A stretch of 64,000 nt of DNA from Actinocatenispora sp963805605 (GCA_963805605.1 CAWDUX010000002.1:1674001-1738000), one strand, 5' to 3'; numbered from the stretch's first letter, positions 25,796 through 34,163 are shown. The notes: generated by a model from the letters alone, not told the origin. Numbers and translations are program-made.

Positions 25796-26097
25796 CCCCC
25801 AGCACCCGGATCCCGGTCACCGCCGACGAACTCGCCGCCATCCGCTGGCGCAAATCCACCCGCAGCCAGGGAGCCGGCGCCAACTGCGTCGAGGTCGGTA
25901 CGGTCCCGTGGCGCACCTCCACCCGCAGCCAGGGCGGCAGCGGTAACTGCGTCGAGTTGGGGCCGGTGCCGGACGGCTCCGCCCGGGTCGCGGTACGCGA
26001 CAGCAAGGACCGCGACGGCGCGGTGTTCGTATTCGCCGACACCCAGTGGACCGCGTTCCTCGACACCGTCCGTACCGGCACCCTCGACCCGCACTGA
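25792..26097 (+). CDS. DUF397 protein with duplicated N-terminal half
   Basis: DUF397 partner of the XRE/DUF5753 regulator, 101 residues against the usual 60-80. The segment W-R-K-S-T-R-S-Q-G-x-G-x-N-C-V-E-V appears twice in tandem (residues about 18-36 and 40-57) before a single VAVRDSKDRDGAVFVFADTQW ending. The extra length is thus a partial internal duplication. Translationally coupled to the regulator by an ATGA overlap. DUF397 proteins are thought to act with, or modulate, their cognate XRE proteins. Confidence 0.9.
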   Translation: MTPSTRIPVTADELAAIRWRKSTRSQGAGANCVEVGTVPWRTSTRSQGGSGNCVELGPVPDGSARVAVRDSKDRDGAVFVFADTQWTAFLDTVRTGTLDPH

Positions 26098-26117
26098 CCC
26101 GCCCCCTCTACCTCTGC

Positions 26118-26260
26118 GCATTTTCCCCGAAAGATAGCTTTGTCGCTATTTTCGCAAGGGACATTCAGGAAAAATGCACCTCCAGGCCGAGTCGGGAGGG
26201 CCATTTTCCCCGAATGCACGTTTCGCCAAAGCGGACTTAACGCCGATTCGGGGAAAATGC
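26118..26260. repeat. REPIN-like palindromic repeat doublet, copy B
   Basis: Two 60-bp units with inverted ends: unit 1 26118-26177 (GCATTTTCCCCGAAAG to CATTCAGGAAAAATGC) and unit 2 26201-26260 (CCATTTTCCCCGAATG to GATTCGGGGAAAATGC), period 83 bp. This is the same design as 24055-24196, in diverged sequence. Confidence 0.85.
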
Positions 26261-26303
26261 TCACCGGGCCATCCGCGCTGACAAGCCACGCCCCGGGCTT
26301 ATG

Positions 26304-26359
26304 GCGGGAGTTTGTCGGTTGATGGTCGCTATGGCGACCATCAACCGACAAACTCCCGC
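26304..26359. repeat. Perfect 56-nt hairpin, copy 1
   Basis: Perfect 26-bp arms from GCGGGAGTTTGTCGG inward, with a TATG loop. A second copy lies at 62992-63043 and differs by paired changes in both arms. It is located 44 bp after repeat doublet B and 60 bp before the MFS gene. Confidence 0.9.
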
Positions 26360-26419
26360 ACATCGCGACGGCCAGCACGCCAAGAGGCCGGCAGAAGTGG
26401 CATCGCCTAGAAAGGAGCG

Positions 26420-27649
26420 GTGACCACCACCCCGGCCGACGCCCAGCGCGACCATGACTTCCGGCTGCTGCTGCTCGCCACCTCCGGCGCGTTCAGCAAC
26501 TACGCGGTACTGCTGCCGCTGGTACCCGCCTGGGCCGCACACGGCGGTGCCGGACCGGGCGGTGCCGGCGCCACCACCGGGGTGTTCATGCTGACCACGG
26601 TGCTCACCCAGCTTGCCGTACCGGCCCTGGGCCGCCGGTACGGCTACCGCGCCGTACTCGCCGCCGGGGTCCTGGCCCTCGGCGCGCCCACGGTCGGCTA
26701 CCTGTTCACCGCCGACCTGCCCGCGCTGATCGGGCTGAGCGCTCTGCGCGGTACCGGTTTCGGCCTGCTCACCGTGGCCGGCGCGGCGCTGGTCGCCGAA
26801 CTGGCGGCGGCCGGCCGTCGGGGCCGGGCCACCGGCCTGTACGGGCTGGCCGTCGGGCTGCCCAATGTGGTGTTCCTGCCCGTCGGCATCGCCGTCGCGA
26901 CCCAGGTCAACTACCCGGTCGTGTTCGCCGCCTCGACGGTACTGCCGGTGGCCGCGCTGATCGCCGTGTTCCGGATGCGCCGCACCGGTCACGCGGCCGG
27001 CGCACCGTCTGTCGGGGCCCGGCCGCGACTGGGCACGCTGGCCGGCCCGTGGACGGTGATGCTGGTGGTGGCGGTCGGCAGTGCGGCGGTCACCACGTTC
27101 GGCCCGCTGGCGGTACCGGCGGCCTCGGCTGCCGCTTTGGCCGCGTTCGGGGTCACCAATCTGGTCTCCCGGTGGGGTGCCGGGCTCGCCGCCGACCGGG
27201 GCATCAGTTTGCTGGTGTCGGGCACTCTGGTCGCCGCGGCCGGGCTCGGGGTGCTGGCGCTGGCCGCCCGTCCGGACGCGCCCGCAATCAGTGCCGTACT
27301 GGCCGGCGCGGCGTTCGGGGCCGGTTTCGGCGCCGCGCAGAACCAGACCCTGGTGGTGCTGTTCGACCGGGTCGGTGCCGGCCGGCACGGTGCGGCGAGC
27401 GCCGCGTGGAACGTCGCGTACGACGCCGGCACCGGACTCGGCGCTGTGGGCCTGGGGCTGCTGGCCGGGCAGGCCGGGTACCCATGGGCGTTCGCCGTGG
27501 TCGCGGTGCTGGTCGCCGGCAGCCTCCCGGTCGCGTGGCGGGCCCGGGGTGCCGCAGCGCCGCCGGCCAACCCAACGCCACCCGGTGCAGCGCCGCATCA
27601 TTCTGGACTTCCGGTAGATCCCACCGGTACCGGTAAACCCCGGTCATGA
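26420..27649 (+). CDS. MFS transporter
   Basis: Inner-membrane secondary transporter of 409 residues with about 12 hydrophobic segments. GRRYGYRAVLAAG between TM2 and TM3 is the MFS loop motif, and ALRGTGFGLLTVAGAALVAEL is a typical TM4-5 region. It resembles actinobacterial drug or small-molecule exporters; substrate unknown. GTG 26420 has an AAGGAG ribosome-binding site. The C-terminal tail is Pro-rich. The gene follows the repeat-rich gap and precedes an ECF sigma gene after 37 bp. Confidence 0.88.
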   Translation: MTTTPADAQRDHDFRLLLLATSGAFSNYAVLLPLVPAWAAHGGAGPGGAGATTGVFMLTTVLTQLAVPALGRRYGYRAVLAAGVLALGAPTVGYLFTADLPALIGLSALRGTGFGLLTVAGAALVAELAAAGRRGRATGLYGLAVGLPNVVFLPVGIAVATQVNYPVVFAASTVLPVAALIAVFRMRRTGHAAGAPSVGARPRLGTLAGPWTVMLVVAVGSAAVTTFGPLAVPAASAAALAAFGVTNLVSRWGAGLAADRGISLLVSGTLVAAAGLGVLALAARPDAPAISAVLAGAAFGAGFGAAQNQTLVVLFDRVGAGRHGAASAAWNVAYDAGTGLGAVGLGLLAGQAGYPWAFAVVAVLVAGSLPVAWRARGAAAPPANPTPPGAAPHHSGLPVDPTGTGKPRS

Positions 27650-27686
27650 TCCCGGTGTCGGTACTGGTGAAGTACCGGGAGGTTCT

Positions 27687-28235
27687 GTGAACGACCGAGA
27701 TTCGGATTTCGACGAGTTCGTCAGGAGTCGTTCGGCAGCGCTGCTGCGCTCGGCGTATCTGCTGACGACCGATCGGCACGCGGCCGAAGACCTGCTCCAG
27801 GACGTGCTGGAGCGGCTGTACGTGAAGTGGCGGCGGATCAAAGGATCACCGGAGGCGTACGCCCGGCGGATCCTGACCAACCAGGCGATCAACCGCTGGC
27901 GGCGGCGGTCCAGGCGGGTCCACGAGACACCGCTGTACGAGGACGCCGTGCCAGCGTCGGTCGTCGGAAGCGGCACGGGCGCCGACGACCCGGCCCAGGC
28001 GGTGACGGCGCGCCGTACAGTGCTGGGCGCGTTGCGCGAGCTGCCGCCCCGCCAGCGGGCCGCAATGGTCCTGCGCTACCTGGACGACCTGTCCGAAGCG
28101 GATACCGCGCGCACCATGGGCTGCTCGGTGGGGACGGTCAAGAGCCACACCCACCGTGGCCTGGCCCACCTGCGCACCTTGTTACCCGACATCGAACTGC
28201 AGCCAGCGAGCGCGGAAGCGAGGAACGACCGATGA
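27687..28235 (+). CDS. SigE-family (SIG50-type) ECF RNA polymerase sigma factor
   Basis: Sigma factor of 182 residues. Region 2 covers about 10-80 (SAYLLTTDRHAAEDLLQDVLERLYVKW) and region 4 about 118-170 (LRELPPRQRAAMVLRYLDDLSEADTARTMGCSVGTVKSHTHRGLAHLR), with the actinobacterial SigE-family spacing. GTG 27687 has GGGAGG upstream. It overlaps the next gene by ATGA; that gene encodes a membrane protein of anti-sigma-like shape, so the pair is likely a membrane-signal sigma/anti-sigma module. Confidence 0.93.
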   Translation: MNDRDSDFDEFVRSRSAALLRSAYLLTTDRHAAEDLLQDVLERLYVKWRRIKGSPEAYARRILTNQAINRWRRRSRRVHETPLYEDAVPASVVGSGTGADDPAQAVTARRTVLGALRELPPRQRAAMVLRYLDDLSEADTARTMGCSVGTVKSHTHRGLAHLRTLLPDIELQPASAEARNDR

Positions 28236-29479
28236 ACGACCAGGATCTGCGTACCGCGCTGCACGAGACGGCAGCGGACATCGCGCCGCCCACCGATGTG
28301 GTGAGTCGGGCACGTCGTGGTGGCCAGCGACGGCTGTACCGGCGGCGCGGCATCCTCGCCGGTGGTGTCGCGGCCGTCGCGGCACTCGCCGTCGTCGGCG
28401 GGGTGCTGACCACCCACACCGACACCCGGTCCGCGCCGGCCCGGCCACCCACCACGATCGATGACCTGACCAGCGGGCCGACCCGCGGGAATCTGGCCGG
28501 AGACAGGGAGGCGGTGTCCGCGGCGCTCGCGGCGTACCGCACGAACACGCACCGCAAGAGCGGGCACCTGGCCTGGATCGGCCACACGAGGTACGGGGAT
28601 GTGGCGGTGACGGCCCAGCACGATTCCCACCCGACGCGGGTGCCGGTCAGCGTGTTCACCCGTACCGGCAACGGACCGTTCCGGATCGCGGCGGCTCTGG
28701 TGACCGATCCGGGCGTGGCCGGGCTGGCCGAGCCGGTCTTCGGCAACAGCGTCATGTTCGTCCTCGACCTCGGCGCGCCGGCGTACTACTCGACGCGCCA
28801 CACCTTCACGGCCGACGCGACCCGCCGGGTCTGGCACCGGGTCCAGTTCAGCGACGGCTACGCGATGCAGCCGATAGCGCGGGGCGGCACCGTGCTGGTG
28901 GCCCGCAGCGACCGACCGAAGGTCGGTGACATCGTCAGCGGTCAGCCGATGACTCCGCCGAAAGTCACCGACCGCACCCTCGACTGGGGTCCCGGGCCCG
29001 CACCCGGCGGCGCCGCCGACCCTGTGGTGGCGATACCGGCGACACCCCGCGCGGCGAACCTGCCCTGGGCGCGGCACGGCGGTGCGGTGAAGGTCTTCGT
29101 CCAGGCGCTGAAGGCGAGCCCGTTCCACGACCCGTTCGCCTACTGGCCGGCGGTGCCGTCGGTGACGCCGTGGGTGGTGTACGGGCAGACACCGGACGGG
29201 CAGCGCATCGCGGTCGGTGAGGTGCAGTACGACAGCGAGCCGAGCCACATCTACGCGCTCATCGGGCACACGGTGCGCTACGTCGGGGTGTCCGACCGCA
29301 CCGCAACGCTGCCGGTGAAGGTGGCGGTGCCGGGCGGTGGCCGGGTGGTCGCCGCGAAGGGGAAGACGCTGGCCTACCAGGACGGCAGCGGTTGGCACGA
29401 CGCGGGTCGCGACGCCGCGCTGCTGCCGGCGGGTGCCACCCGGGTACGGGTCGGGTCGAAGACGGTGCCGTTGAGCTAG
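28232..29479 (+). CDS. Membrane protein co-encoded with the ECF sigma factor, probable anti-sigma or sensor
   Basis: Protein of 415 residues beginning MNDQDLRTALHETAADIAPP, a start typical of proteins paired with SigE-type sigma factors. A cytoplasmic N-terminus with an Arg-rich patch is followed by one transmembrane segment (about 46-65) and a large extracytoplasmic beta-rich domain (about 70-415). No zinc-binding anti-sigma motif (HxxxCxxC) is present, so mechanism is unclear. ATGA overlap with the sigma gene shows co-translation. Confidence 0.8.
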   Translation: MNDQDLRTALHETAADIAPPTDVVSRARRGGQRRLYRRRGILAGGVAAVAALAVVGGVLTTHTDTRSAPARPPTTIDDLTSGPTRGNLAGDREAVSAALAAYRTNTHRKSGHLAWIGHTRYGDVAVTAQHDSHPTRVPVSVFTRTGNGPFRIAAALVTDPGVAGLAEPVFGNSVMFVLDLGAPAYYSTRHTFTADATRRVWHRVQFSDGYAMQPIARGGTVLVARSDRPKVGDIVSGQPMTPPKVTDRTLDWGPGPAPGGAADPVVAIPATPRAANLPWARHGGAVKVFVQALKASPFHDPFAYWPAVPSVTPWVVYGQTPDGQRIAVGEVQYDSEPSHIYALIGHTVRYVGVSDRTATLPVKVAVPGGGRVVAAKGKTLAYQDGSGWHDAGRDAALLPAGATRVRVGSKTVPLS

Positions 29480-29571
29480 CTCGGTAGTGGGAGTGCGGTG
29501 GTGCGCAATGCCCGCCGCACTCCCTTTTGCTGGTGCGCCGTTCGGCGCCGGGCAGGCAGGGACGGCCGGGG

Positions 29572-30222
29572 TCAGTGCCGGCGGATCACGAAGGCGGTGG
29601 CGACCAGCCAGGCCGGCAGCAGGACCACCGGCAGTACGAACAGCCCGGCCAGCAGCCCGACCGAGGCGACGAAACCCAGCACAGCCAGGGTCGTACCGAT
29701 CCGGCCGGCCCGCCACACCGCGAACGCGGTACCGAACACGGCCAGCGCACCGCACACCATGGCCGGCACGGTCGACAGTACGAACCCGAGGCGGGGCAGC
29801 AGCGCCGGATCCGCGCCGGGCGGGCCGTGCAGCACCTGTACGGCCGCCGGCTCGGCCAGCGCCGCGGCCGCGACACCGAGAATCGCGGTACAGCCGGTGG
29901 CGGCGGCCCGGGCCACCGCGCCGTAGTCCCCACCGGCGACACTCTGCGCGATCCGGGTCAACCGGGTCACCACCACGGAGACCGCAACCCCCGCTCCGGC
30001 CAGCAGCAGCCCACCGATCAGCTGGCCCACACCGTCACCGCGGGTCGCCGCGAAGTAGTCGCGGCCGGTACCGGGAAACGGCGCGAGCACCGGCCACAGC
30101 AATGCCGTACCGGCGATGCCCAGTACCGCGAGCAGGACCGCCGGTGGGCGCGGATCACCTGTCGTGGCCAGCCCGTACGGCGATTCTGAGACCCGGCGCA
30201 GTTCTGCCGAGGTGTCGTCCAT
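29572..30222 (-). CDS. Multi-pass membrane protein, unknown function
   Basis: Integral membrane protein of 216 residues with five to six hydrophobic helices (for example AVLLAVLGIAGTALLWPVL, LIGGLLLAGAGVAVSVVV and TTLAVLGFVASVGLLAGLFV). A short acidic N-terminus (MDDTSAELRRVSESPYG) favours ATG 30222 over the upstream ATG. No family recognised. It lies downstream of leuA on the same strand, separated by a hairpin terminator. Confidence 0.7.
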   Translation of the reverse strand: MDDTSAELRRVSESPYGLATTGDPRPPAVLLAVLGIAGTALLWPVLAPFPGTGRDYFAATRGDGVGQLIGGLLLAGAGVAVSVVVTRLTRIAQSVAGGDYGAVARAAATGCTAILGVAAAALAEPAAVQVLHGPPGADPALLPRLGFVLSTVPAMVCGALAVFGTAFAVWRAGRIGTTLAVLGFVASVGLLAGLFVLPVVLLPAWLVATAFVIRRH

Positions 30223-30304
30223 GATGTGCCCCGCATCGCGGTCGGTGTGCGGTGGCGCCGCGACAGCGCCACGACACAATTCGACCATGTCTGACTCTGC
30301 GTCA

Positions 30305-30329
30305 CCACACCCGGGGTCGCCGGGTGTGG
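30305..30329 (-). terminator. Terminator downstream of leuA
   Basis: Perfect 10-bp arms CCACACCCGG / CCGGGTGTGG with a 5-nt loop, eight bases past the leuA stop. Confidence 0.65.
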
Positions 30330-30336
30330 CCCACCG

Positions 30337-32088
30337 CTACCGGGATCGGTTGACGGCGCTGACCACAGCGTGCAGCGAGGCGGTGGTGATGTTCGCGTCG
30401 ACCCCGACGCCCCACAGCACCTCGTCGCCCACCTCACACTCGACGTACGCCGCGGCCACCGCGTCACCACCGGAGGTCAGCGCGTGCTCGGCGTAGTCCA
30501 GTACCCGCACCGGCACGTCCACCCCGGACAACGCGCGGACCAGCGCGTCGATCGGACCGGTACCGACCGCCGTGCGCTCGTACCGGGTGCCGTCCACGGT
30601 CCAGGTGACGCCGAGTTCCAGCCGGTCGCCCGGCATCGAGCGGGTCACGTAGTCGTGGATGCGCACGCGGCAGTCGTCCTGGTGGGCCACCGAGTACTCG
30701 CGCTGGAAGATCTTCCACATCTCGGCCGCGGAGACCTCGCCGCCCTCGGAGTCGGTACGGCGCTGCACCACACCGGAAAACTCGATCTGCAGCCGGCGCG
30801 GCAGGTCCAGCCCGTACTCGGACTTCAGCAGGTACGCCACGCCGCCCTTGCCGGACTGCGAGTTGACCCGGATGACCGCCTCGTAGCTGCGGCCCACGTC
30901 GTGCGGGTCGATCGGCAGGTACGGGATCTCCCACGGCAGCTCCTCGACGCTGCGGCCGGTCGCCTTCGCCTCCGCCGCCTGCGCCTCGAAGCCCTTCTTG
31001 ATGGCGTCCTGGTGCGAGCCGGAGAACGCCGTGTAGACCAGGTCACCGGCGTACGGGTGCCGTTCGTGCACGCCAATCTGGTTGCAGTACTCGACGGTAC
31101 GGCGGATGTCGTCGATGTTGCGGAAGTCGATCTGCGGGTCGATGCCCTGGCTGTACAGGTTCATGCCCAGGGTGACCAGGTCGACGTTGCCGGTACGTTC
31201 GCCGTTGCCGAACAGGCAGCCCTCGATCCGGTCCGCACCGGCCAGCACGGCCAGTTCCGCGTCGGCGACCGCGCAGCCACGGTCGTTGTGGGTGTGTACG
31301 GACAGGCAGACGTGCTCGCGGCGGGACAGGTGCCGGCTCATCCACTCGATCTGGTCGGCGTACACGTTCGGGGTGGAACGTTCCACCGTGCAGGGCAGGT
31401 TCAGGATGAACTCGCGACCGCTGTCGGGCTGCCAGACGTCGGCGACCGCCTCGCTGATCTCCAGCGCGAAGTCCAGCTCGGTGTCCATGAAGATCTCCGG
31501 CGAGTACTCGAAGCCGAAGTCGGTGCCCTGCAGGTACTGCTCGGCGAACTTGACGACCGCCTGGGCGCCCTCCACCGCGATCGCCGTAGTCTGCGCGCGG
31601 CCGTCGCCGGGGAAGCCGAACACGGTACGGCGAAACACCGGTGCCGCCGCGTTGTACATGTGCACGGTGGCGCGGTGCGCGCCGGCCAGGCTCTGTACCG
31701 TGCGCTCGATCAGGTGTTCGCGGGCCTGGGTCAGTACCGAGATCGTCACGTCGTCGGGGATCCGGTCGCTGTGCACCAGGTCGTGGATGAAGTCGAACTC
31801 GGTCTGGCTGGCGGCCGGGAACCCGACCTCGATCTCCTTGTACCCCATGCGGACGAGCAGGTCGAACATGCGCAGCTTGCGTTCCGGGCTCATCGGGTCG
31901 ACCAGCGCCTGGTTGCCGTCCCGCAGGTCGGTGGTCAGCCAGCGCGGCGCGCGTTCGACGCGCCGGGACGGCCAGGTACGGTCCGGCAGCTCCACCTTGT
32001 TGATCGTGTGGAACGGCTGGTAACGGTGGTACGGCATCGGCGACGGCTGCTGGCGGTTGGACGGATCCGGGTGGACCTTCCCGGTCAT
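30337..32088 (-). CDS. leuA: 2-isopropylmalate synthase
   Basis: First committed enzyme of leucine synthesis (EC 2.3.3.13), 583 residues, matching the long actinobacterial form. The catalytic barrel starts WLTTDLRDGNQALVDPM and contains the metal-binding HTHNDRGCAVADAEL. The C-terminal allosteric LeuA-dimer domain (about 440-583) includes FSGVVQRRTDSEGGEVS. Leucine feedback inhibition is expected. ATG 32088 has GAGGGAG upstream. A 290-nt leader with a leucine-rich peptide precedes it, indicating attenuation. Confidence 0.97.
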   Translation of the reverse strand: MTGKVHPDPSNRQQPSPMPYHRYQPFHTINKVELPDRTWPSRRVERAPRWLTTDLRDGNQALVDPMSPERKLRMFDLLVRMGYKEIEVGFPAASQTEFDFIHDLVHSDRIPDDVTISVLTQAREHLIERTVQSLAGAHRATVHMYNAAAPVFRRTVFGFPGDGRAQTTAIAVEGAQAVVKFAEQYLQGTDFGFEYSPEIFMDTELDFALEISEAVADVWQPDSGREFILNLPCTVERSTPNVYADQIEWMSRHLSRREHVCLSVHTHNDRGCAVADAELAVLAGADRIEGCLFGNGERTGNVDLVTLGMNLYSQGIDPQIDFRNIDDIRRTVEYCNQIGVHERHPYAGDLVYTAFSGSHQDAIKKGFEAQAAEAKATGRSVEELPWEIPYLPIDPHDVGRSYEAVIRVNSQSGKGGVAYLLKSEYGLDLPRRLQIEFSGVVQRRTDSEGGEVSAAEMWKIFQREYSVAHQDDCRVRIHDYVTRSMPGDRLELGVTWTVDGTRYERTAVGTGPIDALVRALSGVDVPVRVLDYAEHALTSGGDAVAAAYVECEVGDEVLWGVGVDANITTASLHAVVSAVNRSR

Positions 32089-32378
32089 GATGTGATGCTC
32101 CCTCGGCTGCTAGTACCGGATGTCGCGGTGCGGTACGGAACGGCCGTCAGGTTGCGGCGCGCCGTGCCTGGCCCCGGGTGGGGCGGGCACGGGTGGATCC
32201 GTACCGGGTGAGCTGGCTTCCGACAATGCTGGCTCAGACCGTGCTGGCTCGGGTGCTGCCGGCGTCGGGCGATGCTCCGGCGAACGGCACAGGGTGGGGC
32301 CGTCGTCGCAGATCCGGAAATAGCGGATAGCCATGCGATTCGACCGGCACGCGGCAACCCCGCGACGAGATGCCGGTC
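32089..32378 (-). promoter_or_regulatory. leuA leader/attenuator region
   Basis: Between the leader peptide stop and leuA lie 290 bp with several GC-rich segments able to pair (for example GCCGGCATCTCG early and repeated CCGGTAC patches near the end). I cannot resolve the exact antiterminator/terminator. A 74-codon frame starting MAIRYFRICDD runs through it but has no family support. Confidence 0.45.
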
Positions 32379-32423
32379 TCAGCAGACCCCGTCGCGGCAC
32401 AGAAGGAGCAGGCCGCAGTACAT
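32379..32423 (-). CDS. leuA leader peptide, MYCGLLLLCRDGVC
   Basis: Fourteen-codon frame with four consecutive leucine codons (CTG CTC CTT CTG) followed by CRDGVC and TGA, upstream of leuA on the same strand. This is the hallmark of leucine-responsive ribosome-mediated attenuation predicted for actinobacterial leuA. ATG 32423 or GTG 32435 could start it; no clear Shine-Dalgarno. Confidence 0.8.
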   Translation of the reverse strand: MYCGLLLLCRDGVC

Positions 32424-32582
32424 GATGTGGTTCACGGTACGTGACCAGACCAGATCGGCAAGGCTGCTCCCGGTGATTGAGACTCCAGTCACCCGTACCG
32501 ACTCTCTCATTGCGGCCTGAAACTGACCGCAAAGGACCATAGCCTGACGTTGTCGGGTTGTTCAGCAGAGCAGGGAGCGGAC

Positions 32583-33101
32583 ATGACAACTACCGGGCGT
32601 ACAGCTGAGCTGGACGAGATGCTGGCGATGCTGGCCGACCAGCGCCGCAGTCTGCTGATCACGGTGCGTGGCCTGGACGAGGAGCAGGCCCGGCGGCGCA
32701 CCACGGTCAGCGAACTGACCCTCGGCGGCCTGCTCGTACACCTCGCCCAGGTCGAACGGTCCTGGCGACTGATCATGATCGGCCAGCCGCCGGAGCGCTT
32801 CACGGCAGGGAATCGGTACTCGATGGCGCCGGACGACACGCTGGCGGCGCTGACCTCGCAGTACCAACAAGTGGCGCGGGAGACCGAACAGGCGGCCAGG
32901 TCCCTCGCCGACCTGGACACGCCGGTCGCGCTGCCGGAAGCACCGTGGTTCCCGGAGCGGCAGTACTGGTCACCGCGCCGCATCCTGCTGCACCTGCTGC
33001 GCGAGACCGCGCACCACTGCGGGCACGCCGACATCATCCGGGAGTCACTGGACGGCGCCACGACCACCGAGCAGTGGAAGGCCGCCAGCATGGAATCCTG
33101 A
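32583..33101 (+). CDS. DinB/DUF664 family protein
   Basis: Four-helix-bundle metalloprotein of 172 residues of the DinB superfamily, which includes thiol S-transferases. Metal-ligand histidines are visible in LLVHLAQVERSW and ETAHHCGHADIIRE. SWSP-like motif FPERQYWSPRRILLHLL is typical. ATG 32583 has GGGAG upstream. Substrate unknown; mycothiol-dependent chemistry is a family possibility in actinobacteria. Confidence 0.9.
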   Translation: MTTTGRTAELDEMLAMLADQRRSLLITVRGLDEEQARRRTTVSELTLGGLLVHLAQVERSWRLIMIGQPPERFTAGNRYSMAPDDTLAALTSQYQQVARETEQAARSLADLDTPVALPEAPWFPERQYWSPRRILLHLLRETAHHCGHADIIRESLDGATTTEQWKAASMES

Positions 33102-33216
33102 CCAGGGGCGCGGGCGTCTGGCCCGCCGCGCCGCGCCCACTGATGGGATGTCGGTACGGCGCGCTAGATCATCGCGCCGCACCGCAGCACGCCGCGCCGC
33201 AGCGCGCCGCGCCGAG

Positions 33217-33297
33217 TCAAGATCCGGAGGTGTGGGCGCACAACCCGGCCACCACACACCGAAACACCCGGCTACCCGCCCACCACCACAGATCTTG
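33217..33297. repeat. 81-bp repeat element, copy 1
   Basis: Begins TCAAGATCCG and ends CAGATCTTG, with a conserved core CCGAAACACCCGGCTACCCG; the ends are inverted (CAAGATC/GATCTTG). It aligns without gaps to 33903-33983. Its first three bases provide the stop codon of the truncated minus-strand gene. Confidence 0.8.
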
Positions 33298-33738
33298 CAC
33301 GGTGGGAGCGTGGCTCAGGCGCAACGACCGCCATCCGTCCATGATGGACTGTTCGATGTCGGTGACCCGCAGCCCTTCGCGGTGGCGTACCGCCGCATCA
33401 GCGTTCGGCCGACGGTGTGCGACGACGTTCGCGCCACGCAGCCGTCGTCCGGATGTGGTGACGTGTACCGGACCGTCGTCGGGTTCCGCCAGGCCCCATG
33501 CCAGTGCGCTGGTGTGGCTGAGCATCGAGCCCGGCCCGGCATAGCGCAGTGCCGCGCGACAGCGGGTATCCCAGTCCGTACGGAGCGCTGCGTCGACATA
33601 CACGCTGGGATGCATGCGGATCAGGTGGCCGCGAGCAACGGCATGCTCAAGGACGTCCGTCGAGACGACCCGCAGGATTTCGGCTCTGAATACGACGCCC
33701 TGTCGTCGTCTCAGCAGATCCGCGAGTTGCGTGTGCAT
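33217..33738 (-). CDS. AbiEi-antitoxin-like N-terminal domain protein, 3'-truncated by a repeat
   Basis: Protein of 173 residues starting MHTQLADLLRRRQGVVFRAE. The first 145 resemble the winged-helix N-terminal part of actinobacterial type IV TA AbiEi/DUF559-like proteins: HAVARGHLIRMHPSVYVDAALRTD, SHTSALAWGL, and GLRVTDIEQSIMD. Full-length relatives are about 300 residues and continue into a nuclease-like DUF559 domain, which is missing. The last 26 residues (from QDLWWWAGSRVF) are simply the translation of the 81-bp repeat, including the stop. The gene therefore looks cut by repeat insertion or recombination and is probably non-functional as a nuclease. Confidence 0.7.
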   Translation of the reverse strand: MHTQLADLLRRRQGVVFRAEILRVVSTDVLEHAVARGHLIRMHPSVYVDAALRTDWDTRCRAALRYAGPGSMLSHTSALAWGLAEPDDGPVHVTTSGRRLRGANVVAHRRPNADAAVRHREGLRVTDIEQSIMDGWRSLRLSHAPTVQDLWWWAGSRVFRCVVAGLCAHTSGS

Positions 33739-33902
33739 GCCCGTACCGTGACAGCACGACCGCGACACGACCAGCGGCGCCGGTCCACCTGTGGATGACC
33801 GCGGCCCGCCTGTGGACGACACCGGAGTCGGCGTGCTGCTGTGTGTTACGCGGATCGGCCGGACCGGCAACGGCGTGATCCTGCCGTCGTGCGGTAGGGC
33901 CA

Positions 33903-33983
33903 TCAAGATCCGCAGCACTGGGCCCACAACCCGTCGGATCGGTACCGAAACACCCGGCTACCCGCCCACTGCTGCGGACCTTG
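33903..33983. repeat. 81-bp repeat element, copy 2
   Basis: Same length and orientation as copy 1. The 21-nt arms TCAAGATCCGCAGCACTGGG... and its inverse at the right end match at 19 of 21 positions. The core CCGAAACACCCGGCTACCCG is identical in both copies. It lies 164 bp upstream of the truncated gene's start. Confidence 0.8.
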
Positions 33984-34163
33984 ACCTACCAGAGCGAGCT
34001 GCTGTGCCTCGGGCGGCGGTGGCGCCGGAAGGCCGCGGGACAGGCGGCCCAGCAAACCCAGCAGGAGGGAGCGTAGGTACCCGGACAGGACCGCCCAGGT
34101 GGCGGGTCGGCGGCGCATTGGTGAGAATCATTGCGACGCCCCCCGACCATGATGAGGTGTGCC

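Noticed and set aside
30370..32211. 613-codon plus-strand frame opposite leuA
   Set aside because: Antisense shadow rich in Arg, His, Gly and Val; leuA itself is complete with its HTHNDRG motif.
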